Source: Pelethousia sp034928145 (GTDB lineage: Bacteria; Bacillota; Clostridia; Christensenellales; CAG-138). Taken from it: a DNA stretch of 51,390 nt. The stretch is from NCBI GenBank assembly GCA_034928145.1, contig JAYFPE010000045.1, positions 1 through 51,390 on the forward strand, in the 5' to 3' direction. Below, in pieces: positions 1 through 10,601 of the stretch. Each line of letters begins with the position of its first letter. The stretch's first letter is position 1. The position numbers and the translations under genes are program-made. The notes beneath the pieces were generated by a model that saw only the letters and a list, made by a program, of their open reading frames with translations, was not told where the DNA came from and did no database searches.

Positions 1-134
1 ATCGTGAGCGGCGGCGTGTACGCCGCGAGCGAAAAGCCTTGCTTGCCAAGGCCTTCTCCGCATGAAACAACGACCGCGAGGTACGAGCAGTTGTTTCATG
101 GAAACTCAAAAAAGTGGCATAGCCACTTTTTTGA
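1..134. repeat. Hairpin-rich repeat, left copy (first 127 bp recur at window end)
   Basis: Bases 1-127 are identical to 51264-51390. The stretch is built of successive hairpins: GCGGCGT at 11-17 pairs with 20-26; GCCTTG at 36-41 with 47-52; CATGAAACAA at 61-70 with 91-100; TCAAAAAAGTGGC at 106-118 with 122-134. The last one ends in a T-run and could also terminate transcription. Reading frames across it look like by-products of the hairpins. A chromosomal segment that ends in the same sequence on both sides most simply lies between two copies of a dispersed repeat. Confidence 0.85.
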
Positions 135-141
135 CAGACTG

Positions 142-165
142 CAGGCCCCGCTTTTGCGGGGCCTG
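142..165. terminator. GC-rich hairpin, possible terminator
   Basis: CAGGCCCCGC (142-151) pairs with GCGGGGCCTG (156-165) around a TTTT loop. It lies just beyond the stop codon of the minus-strand gene 181-393. The downstream T-run is weak on both strands, so termination is plausible but not certain. Confidence 0.5.
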
Positions 166-180
166 GTTTATCACGGGCTG

Positions 181-393
181 CTATCGCCCGCCCTTGAGCA
201 CCAGCCTGGCAAAATCCTCAAAGGAATCGCCCTGCCGCGATTGCGAACTATTTAGCAGGCGGAAGAAGCAATTGGGCACCTCGCGCAGCTTGAGGCTTTG
301 GTTGATGCAGGGTGCACAGCCATAATCATGCTTTGAGGGGTGTAGCGGGCAAGCCAGGTTCCCACAGGTGCAAAACGGACTCATTTCAGCCAT
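181..393 (-). CDS. Small Cys-rich protein, DUF6485-like
   Basis: This 70-residue soluble protein has Cys8, Cys10, Cys15, Cys26, Cys29 and Cys42, plus His18 and His22. The arrangement, including a late P-x-C-F-F-R motif, resembles the small clostridial cytosolic family I know as DUF6485, probably metal-binding. The ATG at 393 is supported by a GGAGAAGGG ribosome binding site eight bases upstream. No function is known. It is monocistronic between the repeat at the window edge and gdhA. The family call rests on the cysteine pattern by memory and was not searched. Confidence 0.6.
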   Translation of the reverse strand: MAEMSPFCTCGNLACPLHPSKHDYGCAPCINQSLKLREVPNCFFRLLNSSQSRQGDSFEDFARLVLKGGR

Positions 394-542
394 ACGAACA
401 GCCCTTCTCCGGATAGTGGAATATTTCTCACGATATGATCAGCATAAGTATTCTAGCATAAGGCGGAAGCGCGGCATATGGCAATTCCTGCCTTTAGGCT
501 GACGAAAACAACTGAAATATGCGCCCGTAGCGCCGTTTTTAG

Positions 543-577
543 CAAAAAGAGGGCGAGCGGCATGCGCCGCCCGCCCT
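543..577 (-). terminator. Intrinsic terminator of gdhA
   Basis: On the minus strand a strong stem (AGGGCG with GCGGC, one bulge, loop at 562-565, spanning 550-577) is followed by TTTTT. It sits about 45 bases after the gdhA stop. The remaining 394-542 is AT-rich and holds nothing else I can support. Confidence 0.8.
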
Positions 578-623
578 AAACGGATGCAGAAAATCCTTTG
601 GAAGCGGCGTCTCCGTTTTACGG

Positions 624-1970
624 TTAAACCACGCCCTGAGCCATCATGGCGTCGGCCACCTTCTTGAAGCCGGCGATATTAGCGCCGGCCACGAGGTTAT
701 ACCCCAGGCCGGATTCTGCCGCAGCCTTGGCGGAGGCGGCATGGATGTTGATCATGATGTTGTGCAGCATGCTATCCACCTCTTCGGGCTTCCAAGTGAG
801 GCGCTCGGAGTTCTGGCTCATTTCCAAACCGGAAACGGCCACGCCGCCCGCGTTCACGGCCTTGGAGGGGCCCACGACCAGGCCCTTCTCCATAAGGAAG
901 AAGAGGGCTTCGTTGGTGGTGGGCATGTTGGCCACTTCAATATAATATTTGGTGCCGTTAGAAAGGATCTGCTCCGCTTCCTTCATGCCTATCTCGTTCT
1001 GATAGGCGCAGGGCATGCAGATGTCGGCCTTCTGGCCCCAGGGCTTTTGGCCGGGGAAGAACTGCACGCCGAATTTATCGGCATAATCCTGGGCCTTATT
1101 GCGGCCCGAGTTGCGCATGGTCAGCATGTAATCCCACTTTTCCTGGGTGCCGATGCCGTCGGGATCGTAGCAATAGCCGTCGGGACCGGCCAGGGTGATG
1201 ACCTTGGCGCCCAGGTGGCTGGCTTTCTGTGCCACGCCCCAGGCCACGTTGCCAAAGCCGGACATGGCGATGGTCTTGCCCTTGATATCATCGTTTTCAT
1301 GCTTAAGGACTTCGCAGGTATAGTAGATCGCGCCAAAGCCGGTGGCCTCGGGCCGGAAGGGGCTGCCGCCGAAGGAGGGGCCTTTACCGGTGAGCACGCC
1401 GTTCTCATACGCGCCGCGGATGCGTTTATACTGGCCGAAGAGATAGCCCACCTCGCGGCCGCCCACGCCGATATCGCCCGCGGGCACATCCACATTGGGG
1501 CCGATATGGCGCTGCAGTTCCGTCATATAGGCCTGGCAAAAGCGCATGATCTCTGCGTCGCTTTTGCCGTTGGGGTCGAAATCGGAGCCGCCCTTGCCGC
1601 CGCCCATGGGTAGGGAGGTGAGGCTATTTTTAAAGGTTTGCTCGAAACCGAGGAATTTCATCACGGAAAGGTTTACATGTGAAGCGAAGCGCAGGCCGCC
1701 CTTGTAGGGGCCGATGGCGCTATTGAATTGCACGCGGTAGCCGCGATTGACCTGCACCTGGCCGGCGTCGTCCACCCAGGAAACGCGAAACTCGATGGTG
1801 CGCTCCGGCTCTGTGAGCCGCTCGAGCAGGCCCGCTTTTTCGTATTCGGGATGTTGGCTGACCACGTTTTCCAGGCTCCGAAGAACCTCCTCTACGGTTT
1901 GCAGAAATTCGGGTTCGTGCGCGTCGCGATTTTTAACTTTTTGGATAACTGCTTTGATGTAATCGTTCAT
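624..1970 (-). CDS. gdhA: Glutamate dehydrogenase, probably NADP-specific
   Basis: This enzyme interconverts 2-oxoglutarate plus ammonium and glutamate; hexameric 448-residue forms like this one usually use NADPH and assimilate ammonium (EC 1.4.1.4). Visible motifs are the substrate lysine loop GGGKGG at residues 123-128 (Lys126), the catalytic aspartate in PAGDIGVGGRE (Asp166), and a Rossmann loop GFGNVA at 238-243. Full length for the family. The ATG at 1970 follows GGAGGTATCAA. It has its own promoter and terminator and sits next to glnN in the same direction, so the two ammonium-assimilation enzymes are neighbours but separately transcribed. NADP preference is inferred from family resemblance. 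Confidence 0.95.
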   Translation of the reverse strand: MNDYIKAVIQKVKNRDAHEPEFLQTVEEVLRSLENVVSQHPEYEKAGLLERLTEPERTIEFRVSWVDDAGQVQVNRGYRVQFNSAIGPYKGGLRFASHVNLSVMKFLGFEQTFKNSLTSLPMGGGKGGSDFDPNGKSDAEIMRFCQAYMTELQRHIGPNVDVPAGDIGVGGREVGYLFGQYKRIRGAYENGVLTGKGPSFGGSPFRPEATGFGAIYYTCEVLKHENDDIKGKTIAMSGFGNVAWGVAQKASHLGAKVITLAGPDGYCYDPDGIGTQEKWDYMLTMRNSGRNKAQDYADKFGVQFFPGQKPWGQKADICMPCAYQNEIGMKEAEQILSNGTKYYIEVANMPTTNEALFFLMEKGLVVGPSKAVNAGGVAVSGLEMSQNSERLTWKPEEVDSMLHNIMINIHAASAKAAAESGLGYNLVAGANIAGFKKVADAMMAQGVV

Positions 1971-2083
1971 TTGATACCTCCAAACAATGGTTGCTTATTT
2001 AACCCCGCCTGACACGGGGAAATGAAGGGCGATGGAAGTACATAAGAAAACGATGGCCATGACCCCGCCATCCGTCCATAATT

Positions 2084-2112
2084 ATGATAATTCCCGCCCG
2101 CGCATCTGTCAA
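2084..2112 (-). promoter_or_regulatory. Sigma-A promoter of gdhA
   Basis: On the minus strand TTGACA (2107-2112) is followed after 17 bases by TATCAT (2084-2089), about 110 bases before the gdhA start. The -35 box is consensus and the spacing is ideal. Confidence 0.75.
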
Positions 2113-2175
2113 GACGCATCCGGGATATGACGCGAAAATGAACCATTGGTGTCCCTTGCATGCGGTATGTGCCTG

Positions 2176-2205
2176 AAAAAATAAGGGGGCGCTTTACGCG
2201 CCCCC
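2176..2205 (-). terminator. Intrinsic terminator of glnN
   Basis: GGGGGCGC (2185-2192) pairs with GCGCCCCC (2198-2205) around a five-base loop, followed on the minus strand by TTATTTTTT. It lies ten bases after the glnN stop codon. Confidence 0.9.
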
Positions 2206-2214
2206 ACGGTACGA

Positions 2215-4293
2215 TTATAAATCGAACAGGAGCTCCTCATAGGAAGGCAGGGGCCAGACCGAGCAGGGCGCGGCCTGCTCCAGGCTATCTGCGGCGGCGC
2301 GCACGCAGCGCATAGCGGGCAGGATGTGATCCTTGCAGTGAAGGGCGTCGGCGTGGCAGCCATCGCCCTCGGGAAGGGCCAGGGCCTCGGCTAACGCGCC
2401 GCAGGCACGGTGCAGTTCTGCGGAGCCGTTGGAGAGCCGGGTCAGCAGTTCTTCCTCCACACTGCCGTCCATGATGAGGCTGCGTTTGAGGGATACGGAC
2501 TCGGCCAGCTCCTTTTGATAGGCGATCATGGCTGGCAGCACGCTGCGCTGCGCGATCTCGAGAAGCGTGGCCCCCTCGATGTGCACTACCTTCACATAGT
2601 TTTCCAGCTGGATCTCATAGCGGCAGCGCAATTCCCGCTCGGTGAAGATGCTATAGCGGGCAAAAAGCTCGATGTTCTTGGGCGCAATAAAGCTGGGCAG
2701 GGCGTCCGCCGTGGTGGGCAGGTTCAATAGGCCCCGCTTTTCGCCCTCGGCGGCCCAATCGGCGCTGTAGCCGTTGCCGCTGAAGAGGATGCGCTTGTGA
2801 TCCCGCACGGCGTGGCGGATGGTACGGAAGGCCTCGTGGCGGAAATCGGCGGCCGTTTCCAGCTTATCCGCGAACTGGCGCAGGGATTCGGCCACGATGG
2901 TATTGAGCACGGTGTTCACATCCGCGATGGAATGGCTGGCGCCGGGCATGCGGAATTCGAACTTGTTGCCCGTAAAGGCGAAGGGGGAGGTGCGGTTGCG
3001 GTCCGTAGTATCCATGGGCAGGGAGGGCACCACGCAAACGCCGCTTTCCAACATGCGCACGGCCCCTTCCACATAATCCTCCTTGCGTTCGATGGAGCCC
3101 AAAAGATCGGCAAGCGTATCGCCCAGGTAAACGGAGATAATGGCGGGGGGCGCCTCAAAGCCGCCCAGGCGCTGGTCGTTGCCCGCGCCGGCTACCGCGA
3201 CCCGCAGCAGATCCTGATAGACATCCACAGCCTGGATGACCGCCGCCAGGAAGAGCAGAAACTGGAGGTTGTCCTTCGGGCTTTTGCCGGGCTCGAGAAG
3301 ATTCACGCCCGTATCCGTGGCCAAAGACCAGTTGTTATGCTTGCCGCTGCCGTTGATGCCGGCAAAGGGCTTTTCGTGCAGCAAACAAACCATGCCGTGC
3401 CGAAGGGCCGTATTGCGCAGGGATTCCATCACCAGCTGGTTGTGATCCGTGGCTGCATTGGCATCCGAATAGACGCAGGCCAACTCATATTGGCCGGGGG
3501 CCGCTTCCTTGTGCTCGGTCTTGGCGAAAACACCCAGGTTCCAAAGCTCCGCGTCCACATCCCGCATGAAAGCGACCACGCGGGGCGAGAGCGCGCCAAA
3601 ATAGTGATCCTCCAACTCCTGCCCCTTGGGTGCGGGCGCGCCCAGAAGGGTGCGCGAGCAGAAGCGCAGATCCGGCCGTTTGTCGAAAAGCTCCTTTTTG
3701 ACCAGGAAATATTCCTGCTCGGCGCCTGCGGTGGCGATTACCCGGCGCACATCCTCATGACCGAAAAGACGCAGAATGCGGCGGGCTTGCTCATCGATGG
3801 CTTGCATAGAGCGCAAAAGCGGTGTTTTCTTATCCAGCGAATCGCCGCCATAGGAGCAGAAGATGGTGGGGATGCAGAGGGTGCCATCTTTAATGAAGGC
3901 ATAGCTGGTCGGATCCCAGGCCGTGTAGCCCCGGGCTTCAAAAGTGGCGCGAAGGCCGCCCGAAGGGAAGCTGGAAGCATCCGGCTCGCCCATAACCAAC
4001 TCCTTAGCGGAAAACTCCAGCATGGCGCTGCCATCCGGGGCAGGGGAAAGGAAGCCGTCGTGCTTTTCGGCCGTGCAGCCCGTGAGGGGTTGGAACCAAT
4101 GGGTGAAGTGGGTGGCGCCCTTTTGGATGGCCCATTCCTTCATCGCCAGGGCCACCTCGCCGGCCACATCCGCCTCCAGGGGTTTACCGCAGCGGATGGT
4201 GTCCTTGAGGGCCAGGTAGGTTTGGGCAGGCAGCCGCGCCTTCATGGCCGCGTCGTTGAATACGAATTCGCCAAAGGTTACGGGTATGCTCAT
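2215..4293 (-). CDS. glnN: Type III glutamine synthetase
   Basis: It condenses glutamate and ammonium to glutamine with ATP. At 692 residues it has the length of the GSIII class (about 700), not of GSI (about 450). Visible motifs: metal-binding E-Q-E-Y-F at 192-196, HKEAAPGQYELA at 261-272, and the nucleotide/glutamate loop PFAGINGSGKHNNWSL at 309-324. The N-terminal GSIII extension and the long C-terminal domain are complete. The ATG at 4293 follows AAAGGAGCGGATC. It is preceded by its own strong promoter and a hairpin-containing leader. With gdhA downstream, this locus holds both main routes of ammonium assimilation. Confidence 0.95.
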   Translation of the reverse strand: MSIPVTFGEFVFNDAAMKARLPAQTYLALKDTIRCGKPLEADVAGEVALAMKEWAIQKGATHFTHWFQPLTGCTAEKHDGFLSPAPDGSAMLEFSAKELVMGEPDASSFPSGGLRATFEARGYTAWDPTSYAFIKDGTLCIPTIFCSYGGDSLDKKTPLLRSMQAIDEQARRILRLFGHEDVRRVIATAGAEQEYFLVKKELFDKRPDLRFCSRTLLGAPAPKGQELEDHYFGALSPRVVAFMRDVDAELWNLGVFAKTEHKEAAPGQYELACVYSDANAATDHNQLVMESLRNTALRHGMVCLLHEKPFAGINGSGKHNNWSLATDTGVNLLEPGKSPKDNLQFLLFLAAVIQAVDVYQDLLRVAVAGAGNDQRLGGFEAPPAIISVYLGDTLADLLGSIERKEDYVEGAVRMLESGVCVVPSLPMDTTDRNRTSPFAFTGNKFEFRMPGASHSIADVNTVLNTIVAESLRQFADKLETAADFRHEAFRTIRHAVRDHKRILFSGNGYSADWAAEGEKRGLLNLPTTADALPSFIAPKNIELFARYSIFTERELRCRYEIQLENYVKVVHIEGATLLEIAQRSVLPAMIAYQKELAESVSLKRSLIMDGSVEEELLTRLSNGSAELHRACGALAEALALPEGDGCHADALHCKDHILPAMRCVRAAADSLEQAAPCSVWPLPSYEELLFDL

Positions 4294-4331
4294 GATCCGC
4301 TCCTTTTATCAAAATAAAAAATTATATGGAA

Positions 4332-4346
4332 GCGGCCGAAGGCCGC
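4332..4346 (-). promoter_or_regulatory. Hairpin in the glnN leader
   Basis: GCGGCC and GGCCGC pair around a GAA loop inside the roughly 95-base untranslated leader of glnN. On the minus strand it is followed by TTCCATATAATTTTTT before the ribosome binding site, so it could be a leaky attenuator. A second small stem (AGGA/TCCT) lies at 4366-4378. Confidence 0.45.
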
Positions 4347-4393
4347 CGTCATAACATGAGAAGCAGGACGCGATCCTGAAAAACAATCCATTT

Positions 4394-4422
4394 AGTATAT
4401 GATGGCCAAGACCCAAAGTCAA
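4394..4422 (-). promoter_or_regulatory. Sigma-A promoter of glnN
   Basis: On the minus strand TTGACT (4417-4422) and TATACT (4394-4399) are separated by exactly 17 bases, about 95 bases upstream of glnN. Confidence 0.8.
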
Positions 4423-4451
4423 GAAAATGGCCGCAATTTGCCGGCTCCGCT

Positions 4452-5210
4452 TTAGGTGAGCTTGCCTGTAAGGGTGTAGGCGATCACGGCGAAGCCCTCC
4501 CTGAGGTAGTTGTTGGGCGCGCTGTACCAGATATCCCGGGCCGGGATGCCGCCGGCCGCGATGCCGTGCATAGCCGCCACCCTGCGGGAGCGGTACACGT
4601 GAAAGCCTGTGGTCACGAAGGCTATGGAAGCATCCGGCTTGAAGCGCTCGTCCAGGATGTCCTTGCAGAACTTGAAGTTTTCATAGGTGCTGGCGGAACG
4701 ATCCTCCAGGATAACGCGAGCCGGATCAATACCGTGGGCCGTGAGGTAATCGGCCATGGCTCTGGCCTCGGAAACGGACTCCTGCGGGCCCTGGCCGCCG
4801 GAGACGATTACGGTGGTATCCGGGCTTTGGGCCAGGTAAGCTAGGGCCGCATCCAGCCGGTAGCGCAGGGTGAGGGAGGGGCGGCCGTTGCGCACGGCGC
4901 AGCCCAGCACGATGAGCACATCGCGATTCGGCTCCACTTCCTCATGCTCCGCGCGCTTGAGAAAGAGCGTCATGCAGGCCGCAACCAGGAAAAAGGCGGC
5001 GTAAAGGCAGATGACGAGCACCTTGCAGGCGTGGCCCAGGGGCGTAGAAAACCAGGCCGAAAGGCTGGGGTAGAAGAGGGCCAGCAGCACCAGCGGCACG
5101 CCCAGCACCGCAGGCAGAGCCGTGCCCAGGTTGCCGTTGGATACCATGGAAAGCGCCATGGTGTCCAGCGTGAGGAGCGCACCTATGATGAAAAACAAAG
5201 TGCGCGGCAT
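4452..5210 (-). CDS. YdcF/SanA/ElyC family membrane protein (DUF218)
   Basis: This 252-residue protein has three or four hydrophobic segments in its first 90 residues, followed by a DUF218 domain. That domain begins with DVLIVLGCAVRNGRPS and contains the signature pieces SGGQG, the ARAMADYL helix and ILEDRSASTYEN. Relatives include SanA and ElyC, which affect envelope integrity and peptidoglycan precursor handling; the biochemical reaction is not established. It starts one base after the stop of the upstream exporter gene, so the two form an operon. I see no dedicated ribosome binding site beyond the overlapping end of the exporter gene, suggesting translational coupling. Confidence 0.85.
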   Translation of the reverse strand: MPRTLFFIIGALLTLDTMALSMVSNGNLGTALPAVLGVPLVLLALFYPSLSAWFSTPLGHACKVLVICLYAAFFLVAACMTLFLKRAEHEEVEPNRDVLIVLGCAVRNGRPSLTLRYRLDAALAYLAQSPDTTVIVSGGQGPQESVSEARAMADYLTAHGIDPARVILEDRSASTYENFKFCKDILDERFKPDASIAFVTTGFHVYRSRRVAAMHGIAAGGIPARDIWYSAPNNYLREGFAVIAYTLTGKLT

Positions 5211-5211
5211 A

Positions 5212-6321
5212 TCAAGCCTCCGTTTCCGCCGCTGCGCCCACTGGAGGCGGGACGAGTTCTTCGACGGGCTCGGACTGGAGAGTCTCGGACTGGAGAGTCT
5301 CGGACTGGAGAGTCTCGGACTGGAGAGTCTCGGACTGGATGGTCTCGGACTGGAGAGTCTCGGACTGGATGGTCTCGGGCTGGATGGTCTCCGCGGAGAG
5401 GGCGGCGCGGGGCAAGGCGTTGGCCCCGTAAACGCCGATGAGCACCAGCAGCGTGCCTACGCCTTGGAGCAGGTCAAAGCCTTCGCGCAAAAGGAGCACG
5501 CCGGCCAGTACGCTCACCAGCGTCGTGACGCCGGCAAAGCTGCCCGCGCGGCCCGGCCCCAGCCTGGAGATGGCCAGGTTGCGCAGAATATAGGCGATTA
5601 CGGAACAGCCTACGGCCAGGTAGAGGCAGCCCAGCAGGAAGGCCCGGTTATGCAGGGGTAGCAGGAAAAATGTGGGTAGCGTGCCCGCAAGGCCGTTTTC
5701 GATTAGAGTGATGGCCGTAAAGACCACCGCGCCCACACCGGCCATCATATAGGAGCGCTCCACGCCCGTATAGCCGCTAAAGCGGCGGGTGAGGTTCAAA
5801 AATACGGCGTCGCTCACCGCGGCCAGCAGCACCAGCAGGTAGCCGGCCAGGCTGAAGGACGCGGCGGCCCCCTTGGTGGTTCCTACCAGGATCACGCCCA
5901 AAACGGAGATGGCGATGCTGATCCATTGCCGCCGGGTGGGCTGCTCTTTGGTGAGGATGGGCATCAGCAGCAGGGTGATGATGGGGATGCAGGCGATGAT
6001 GGTGCCGCCTTCGCTGGAGCTGATGCGCGTGAGGCCATAGGTCTCCCCCAGAAAATACAAAATGGGCTGAAAGAGGGAGATGAGCAGCAGCGGCCAAAGG
6101 TTTTTGCCCCGAAGCTCGATTTTGAATATCCCCAGCGCCACGCAAAGGGACATGGCCGCAAAGGCCAGAATGAAGCGCCAGCTCAACAGGCTGAAAACCG
6201 GGGCCTGGGAAACGGCCACCTTGGTGGCTAAAAAGCTGAAGCCGAACAGGCCGGAGGCCGCCAGCGAGCAAACGACGCCCAGCGCCTGGCCCGTTTGGCT
6301 TTTATCCATGGTTTGCTTCAT
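5212..6321 (-). CDS. EamA/DMT-family transporter with a tandem-repeat C-terminus
   Basis: This is a 369-residue protein of the drug/metabolite transporter superfamily, with about ten hydrophobic segments in two EamA halves. The substrate is unknown. The ATG at 6321 is chosen because GGAGG lies nine bases upstream; an open frame continues further upstream without support. After the last membrane segment the cytoplasmic tail consists of a pentapeptide E-T-(L/I)-Q-S repeated about eight times, ending in an acidic, proline-containing segment. The tail is outside the conserved family length. It heads an operon with the YdcF-like gene. Confidence 0.85.
   Translation of the reverse strand: MKQTMDKSQTGQALGVVCSLAASGLFGFSFLATKVAVSQAPVFSLLSWRFILAFAAMSLCVALGIFKIELRGKNLWPLLLISLFQPILYFLGETYGLTRISSSEGGTIIACIPIITLLLMPILTKEQPTRRQWISIAISVLGVILVGTTKGAAASFSLAGYLLVLLAAVSDAVFLNLTRRFSGYTGVERSYMMAGVGAVVFTAITLIENGLAGTLPTFFLLPLHNRAFLLGCLYLAVGCSVIAYILRNLAISRLGPGRAGSFAGVTTLVSVLAGVLLLREGFDLLQGVGTLLVLIGVYGANALPRAALSAETIQPETIQSETLQSETIQSETLQSETLQSETLQSETLQSEPVEELVPPPVGAAAETEA
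5269..5388. repeat. 15-bp tandem repeat (8 units) inside the EamA gene
   Basis: Eight head-to-tail 15-bp units of the type CTCGGACTGGAGAGT begin at 5269, 5284, 5299, 5314, 5329, 5344, 5359 and 5374. The first four are identical; the fifth, seventh and eighth end in GATGGT. Because the unit is a multiple of three, copy-number changes keep the reading frame. Confidence 0.95.
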
Positions 6322-6360
6322 CCCGCTTTGCCTCCGCCTTCTTATATATCTACAGAAGCT

Positions 6361-6389
6361 ATCATAACACAGATAGGCCCTGTGCCGAA
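6361..6389 (-). promoter_or_regulatory. Probable promoter of the EamA-ydcF operon
   Basis: On the minus strand TTCGGC (6384-6389), 17 bases, then TATGAT (6361-6366) preceded by TGT as an extended -10. It lies 40 bases upstream of the chosen start codon. Confidence 0.5.
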
Positions 6390-6445
6390 AGCCCTTGTTG
6401 AAGATGCGCATATGCAAAGTTTTGGTGACGAATGATACGCCGGGT

Positions 6446-6474
6446 TTGTAACGCGGATAGATGTATGGTACAAT
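6446..6474 (+). promoter_or_regulatory. Sigma-A promoter of secA
   Basis: TTGTAA (6446-6451), 17 bases, TACAAT (6469-6474) with an upstream TGG giving an extended -10. The secA start is 38 bases downstream. It is divergent from the EamA promoter. Confidence 0.75.
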
Positions 6475-6511
6475 GGCTGTTAGCAAAATCTAGGGCCTGG
6501 AGGCATTTAAC

Positions 6512-9271
<2,760 letters not shown>

Positions 9272-9331
9272 GACAGGATTTCGCACCTTTAATAAATATG
9301 AATTTCTATATAATAAAAGGAAGTGAGAACT

Positions 9332-10433
9332 TTGGTACAACTGGACGAATATCGCCAAAAGCTGGAAGCTGCCAGCGACATACTCAAAGAGGCAGGTGAC
9401 TCACTTTGACCTGGCTGGATTGACAGCCGAGAAGGAGCGCCTGGAAGAAGAGATGGCCCGCGAGGGCTTTTGGGACGATATCGACGCTGCCAACAAGGCC
9501 AACCAGCGCATGAAGTCCCTTACGGCCAAGCTTGCGAACTACCGCCGCCTGGAAAGAGCCGCGGAGGATGTGGCTACGCTGATGGAGATGGCCGAGGAGG
9601 AGAACGACGAGGGCCTGCTCTCCGAGATCGCGGTCGAATACGCGGCCTTTGAAAAGGCCGTAGAAATGCTGCGCCTGAGCACCCTGCTCAAAGGCCCCTA
9701 CGACAGCTGCAACGCCGTGCTTTCGCTGCACGCGGGCGCGGGCGGCACGGAGGCCCAGGATTGGGTATCCCTGCTCTACCGTATGTATTGCCGCTATTGC
9801 GAGAAAAAGGGCTATAGTGTTCGGGAGCTGGACTATCTCGACGGCGAGGAAGCCGGCATCAAAAACGTCACCTTCGAAGTGCAGGGCGACAGCGCCTATG
9901 GCTATCTCAAGGCCGAAAAGGGCGTACACAGGCTGGTGCGCATGTCCCCCTTCGATTCCTCGGGCAGGCGGCATACCTCCTTTGCTTCGCTCGATGTGAC
10001 GCCTATCTTCGACGACGATACGAACGATGTGGAGATCGACATGGACGACGTGCGGGTGGATACCTACCGCGCCAGCGGCGCCGGCGGCCAGCACGTAAAC
10101 AAGACCAGCTCCGCCATCCGCCTCACCCACCTGCCCACGGGCATCGTGGTGCAATGCCAGAATGAGCGCAGCCAGCTGCAAAACAAAGAGGTGGCCATGC
10201 GCATGCTCAAGGGCAAGCTCGCCGAGCTGCAAGAGCGTGAGCGCGAGGAGCACATGGCCCAGATCAAGGGCGAGATGAAGCGCATCGAGTGGGGCAGCCA
10301 AATCCGCAGCTACGTTTTTCAGCCCTATACCATGGTCAAGGATCACCGCACCGGCGTGGAGGAAGGCAACATTCAGGCCGTTATGGACGGCGAGCTGGAT
10401 GAATTCATCAACGCATACCTGGTGCAGTCCTGA
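9332..10433 (+). CDS. prfB: Peptide chain release factor 2 (programmed +1 frameshift)
   Basis: RF2 releases nascent chains at UGA and UAA codons. Translation starts at TTG 9332 after an AAAGGAAG site and reads 25 codons to an in-frame TGA at 9407-9409. A +1 slip on CTT (9404-9406) continues at GAC 9408, giving a 366-residue protein. The slippery CTTTGAC and an upstream AGGTGA (9394-9399), complementary to the 16S 3' end, are the known autoregulatory frameshift signal. The stop-recognition tripeptide SPF is at 205-207 and the catalytic GGQ at 251-253, matching the numbering expected for RF2. A conventional gene call would wrongly start at 9396. Confidence 0.95.
9394..9410 (+). promoter_or_regulatory. 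RF2 programmed frameshift site
   Basis: An internal Shine-Dalgarno-like AGGTGA (9394-9399) lies four bases before CTT-TGA-C (9404-9410). When RF2 is scarce, the ribosome pauses at UGA and slips +1 into the main frame. Confidence 0.93.
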
Positions 10434-10458
10434 CAGCGCAATCTGAATTGTGTCGCCG

Positions 10459-10484
10459 GCGGCCCCATTTGGGGCCGCTTTATG
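10459..10484 (+). terminator. Terminator of secA-prfB
   Basis: GCGGCCCC (10459-10466) pairs with GGGGCCGC (10471-10478) around ATTT, followed by TTTAT. The T-run is short but the stem is strong. Confidence 0.7.
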
Positions 10485-10513
10485 AATCTTTTGCTATAAG
10501 ATCCCCGCAGCTA

Positions 10514-10545
10514 TTGACAATCTATATGGGATGTGGTGTTATAAA
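10514..10545 (+). promoter_or_regulatory. Possible promoter of the lipoprotein gene
   Basis: A consensus TTGACA at 10514-10519 and TATAAA at 10540-10545 preceded by TGT (extended -10). The 20-base spacer is long, so the -10 may act mainly through the extended element. Confidence 0.5.
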
Positions 10546-10601
10546 ACTGAGAACAAGAGTGAGAACCACTATTGAGATTGACACATAGCGGAGGATATCC
10601 T

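Noticed and set aside
4..255. An 83-codon frame through the left repeat
   Set aside because: It reads through hairpins and a terminator, and its first part recurs at the other end of the window as part of the repeat; not a protein gene on this evidence.
2797..4317. A 506-codon open frame on the plus strand opposite glnN
   Set aside because: It is a composition-driven antisense frame over a clear type III glutamine synthetase, without start signals.
5269..5388. Tandem repeat considered as a CRISPR array
   Set aside because: Units are 15 bp, contiguous, without spacers, and lie in frame in a coding sequence.
9396..10433. prfB as a gene starting at 9396
   Set aside because: The ATG is inside the frameshift cassette; the 25-codon first part and the CTTTGAC slip site show the true start at TTG 9332.
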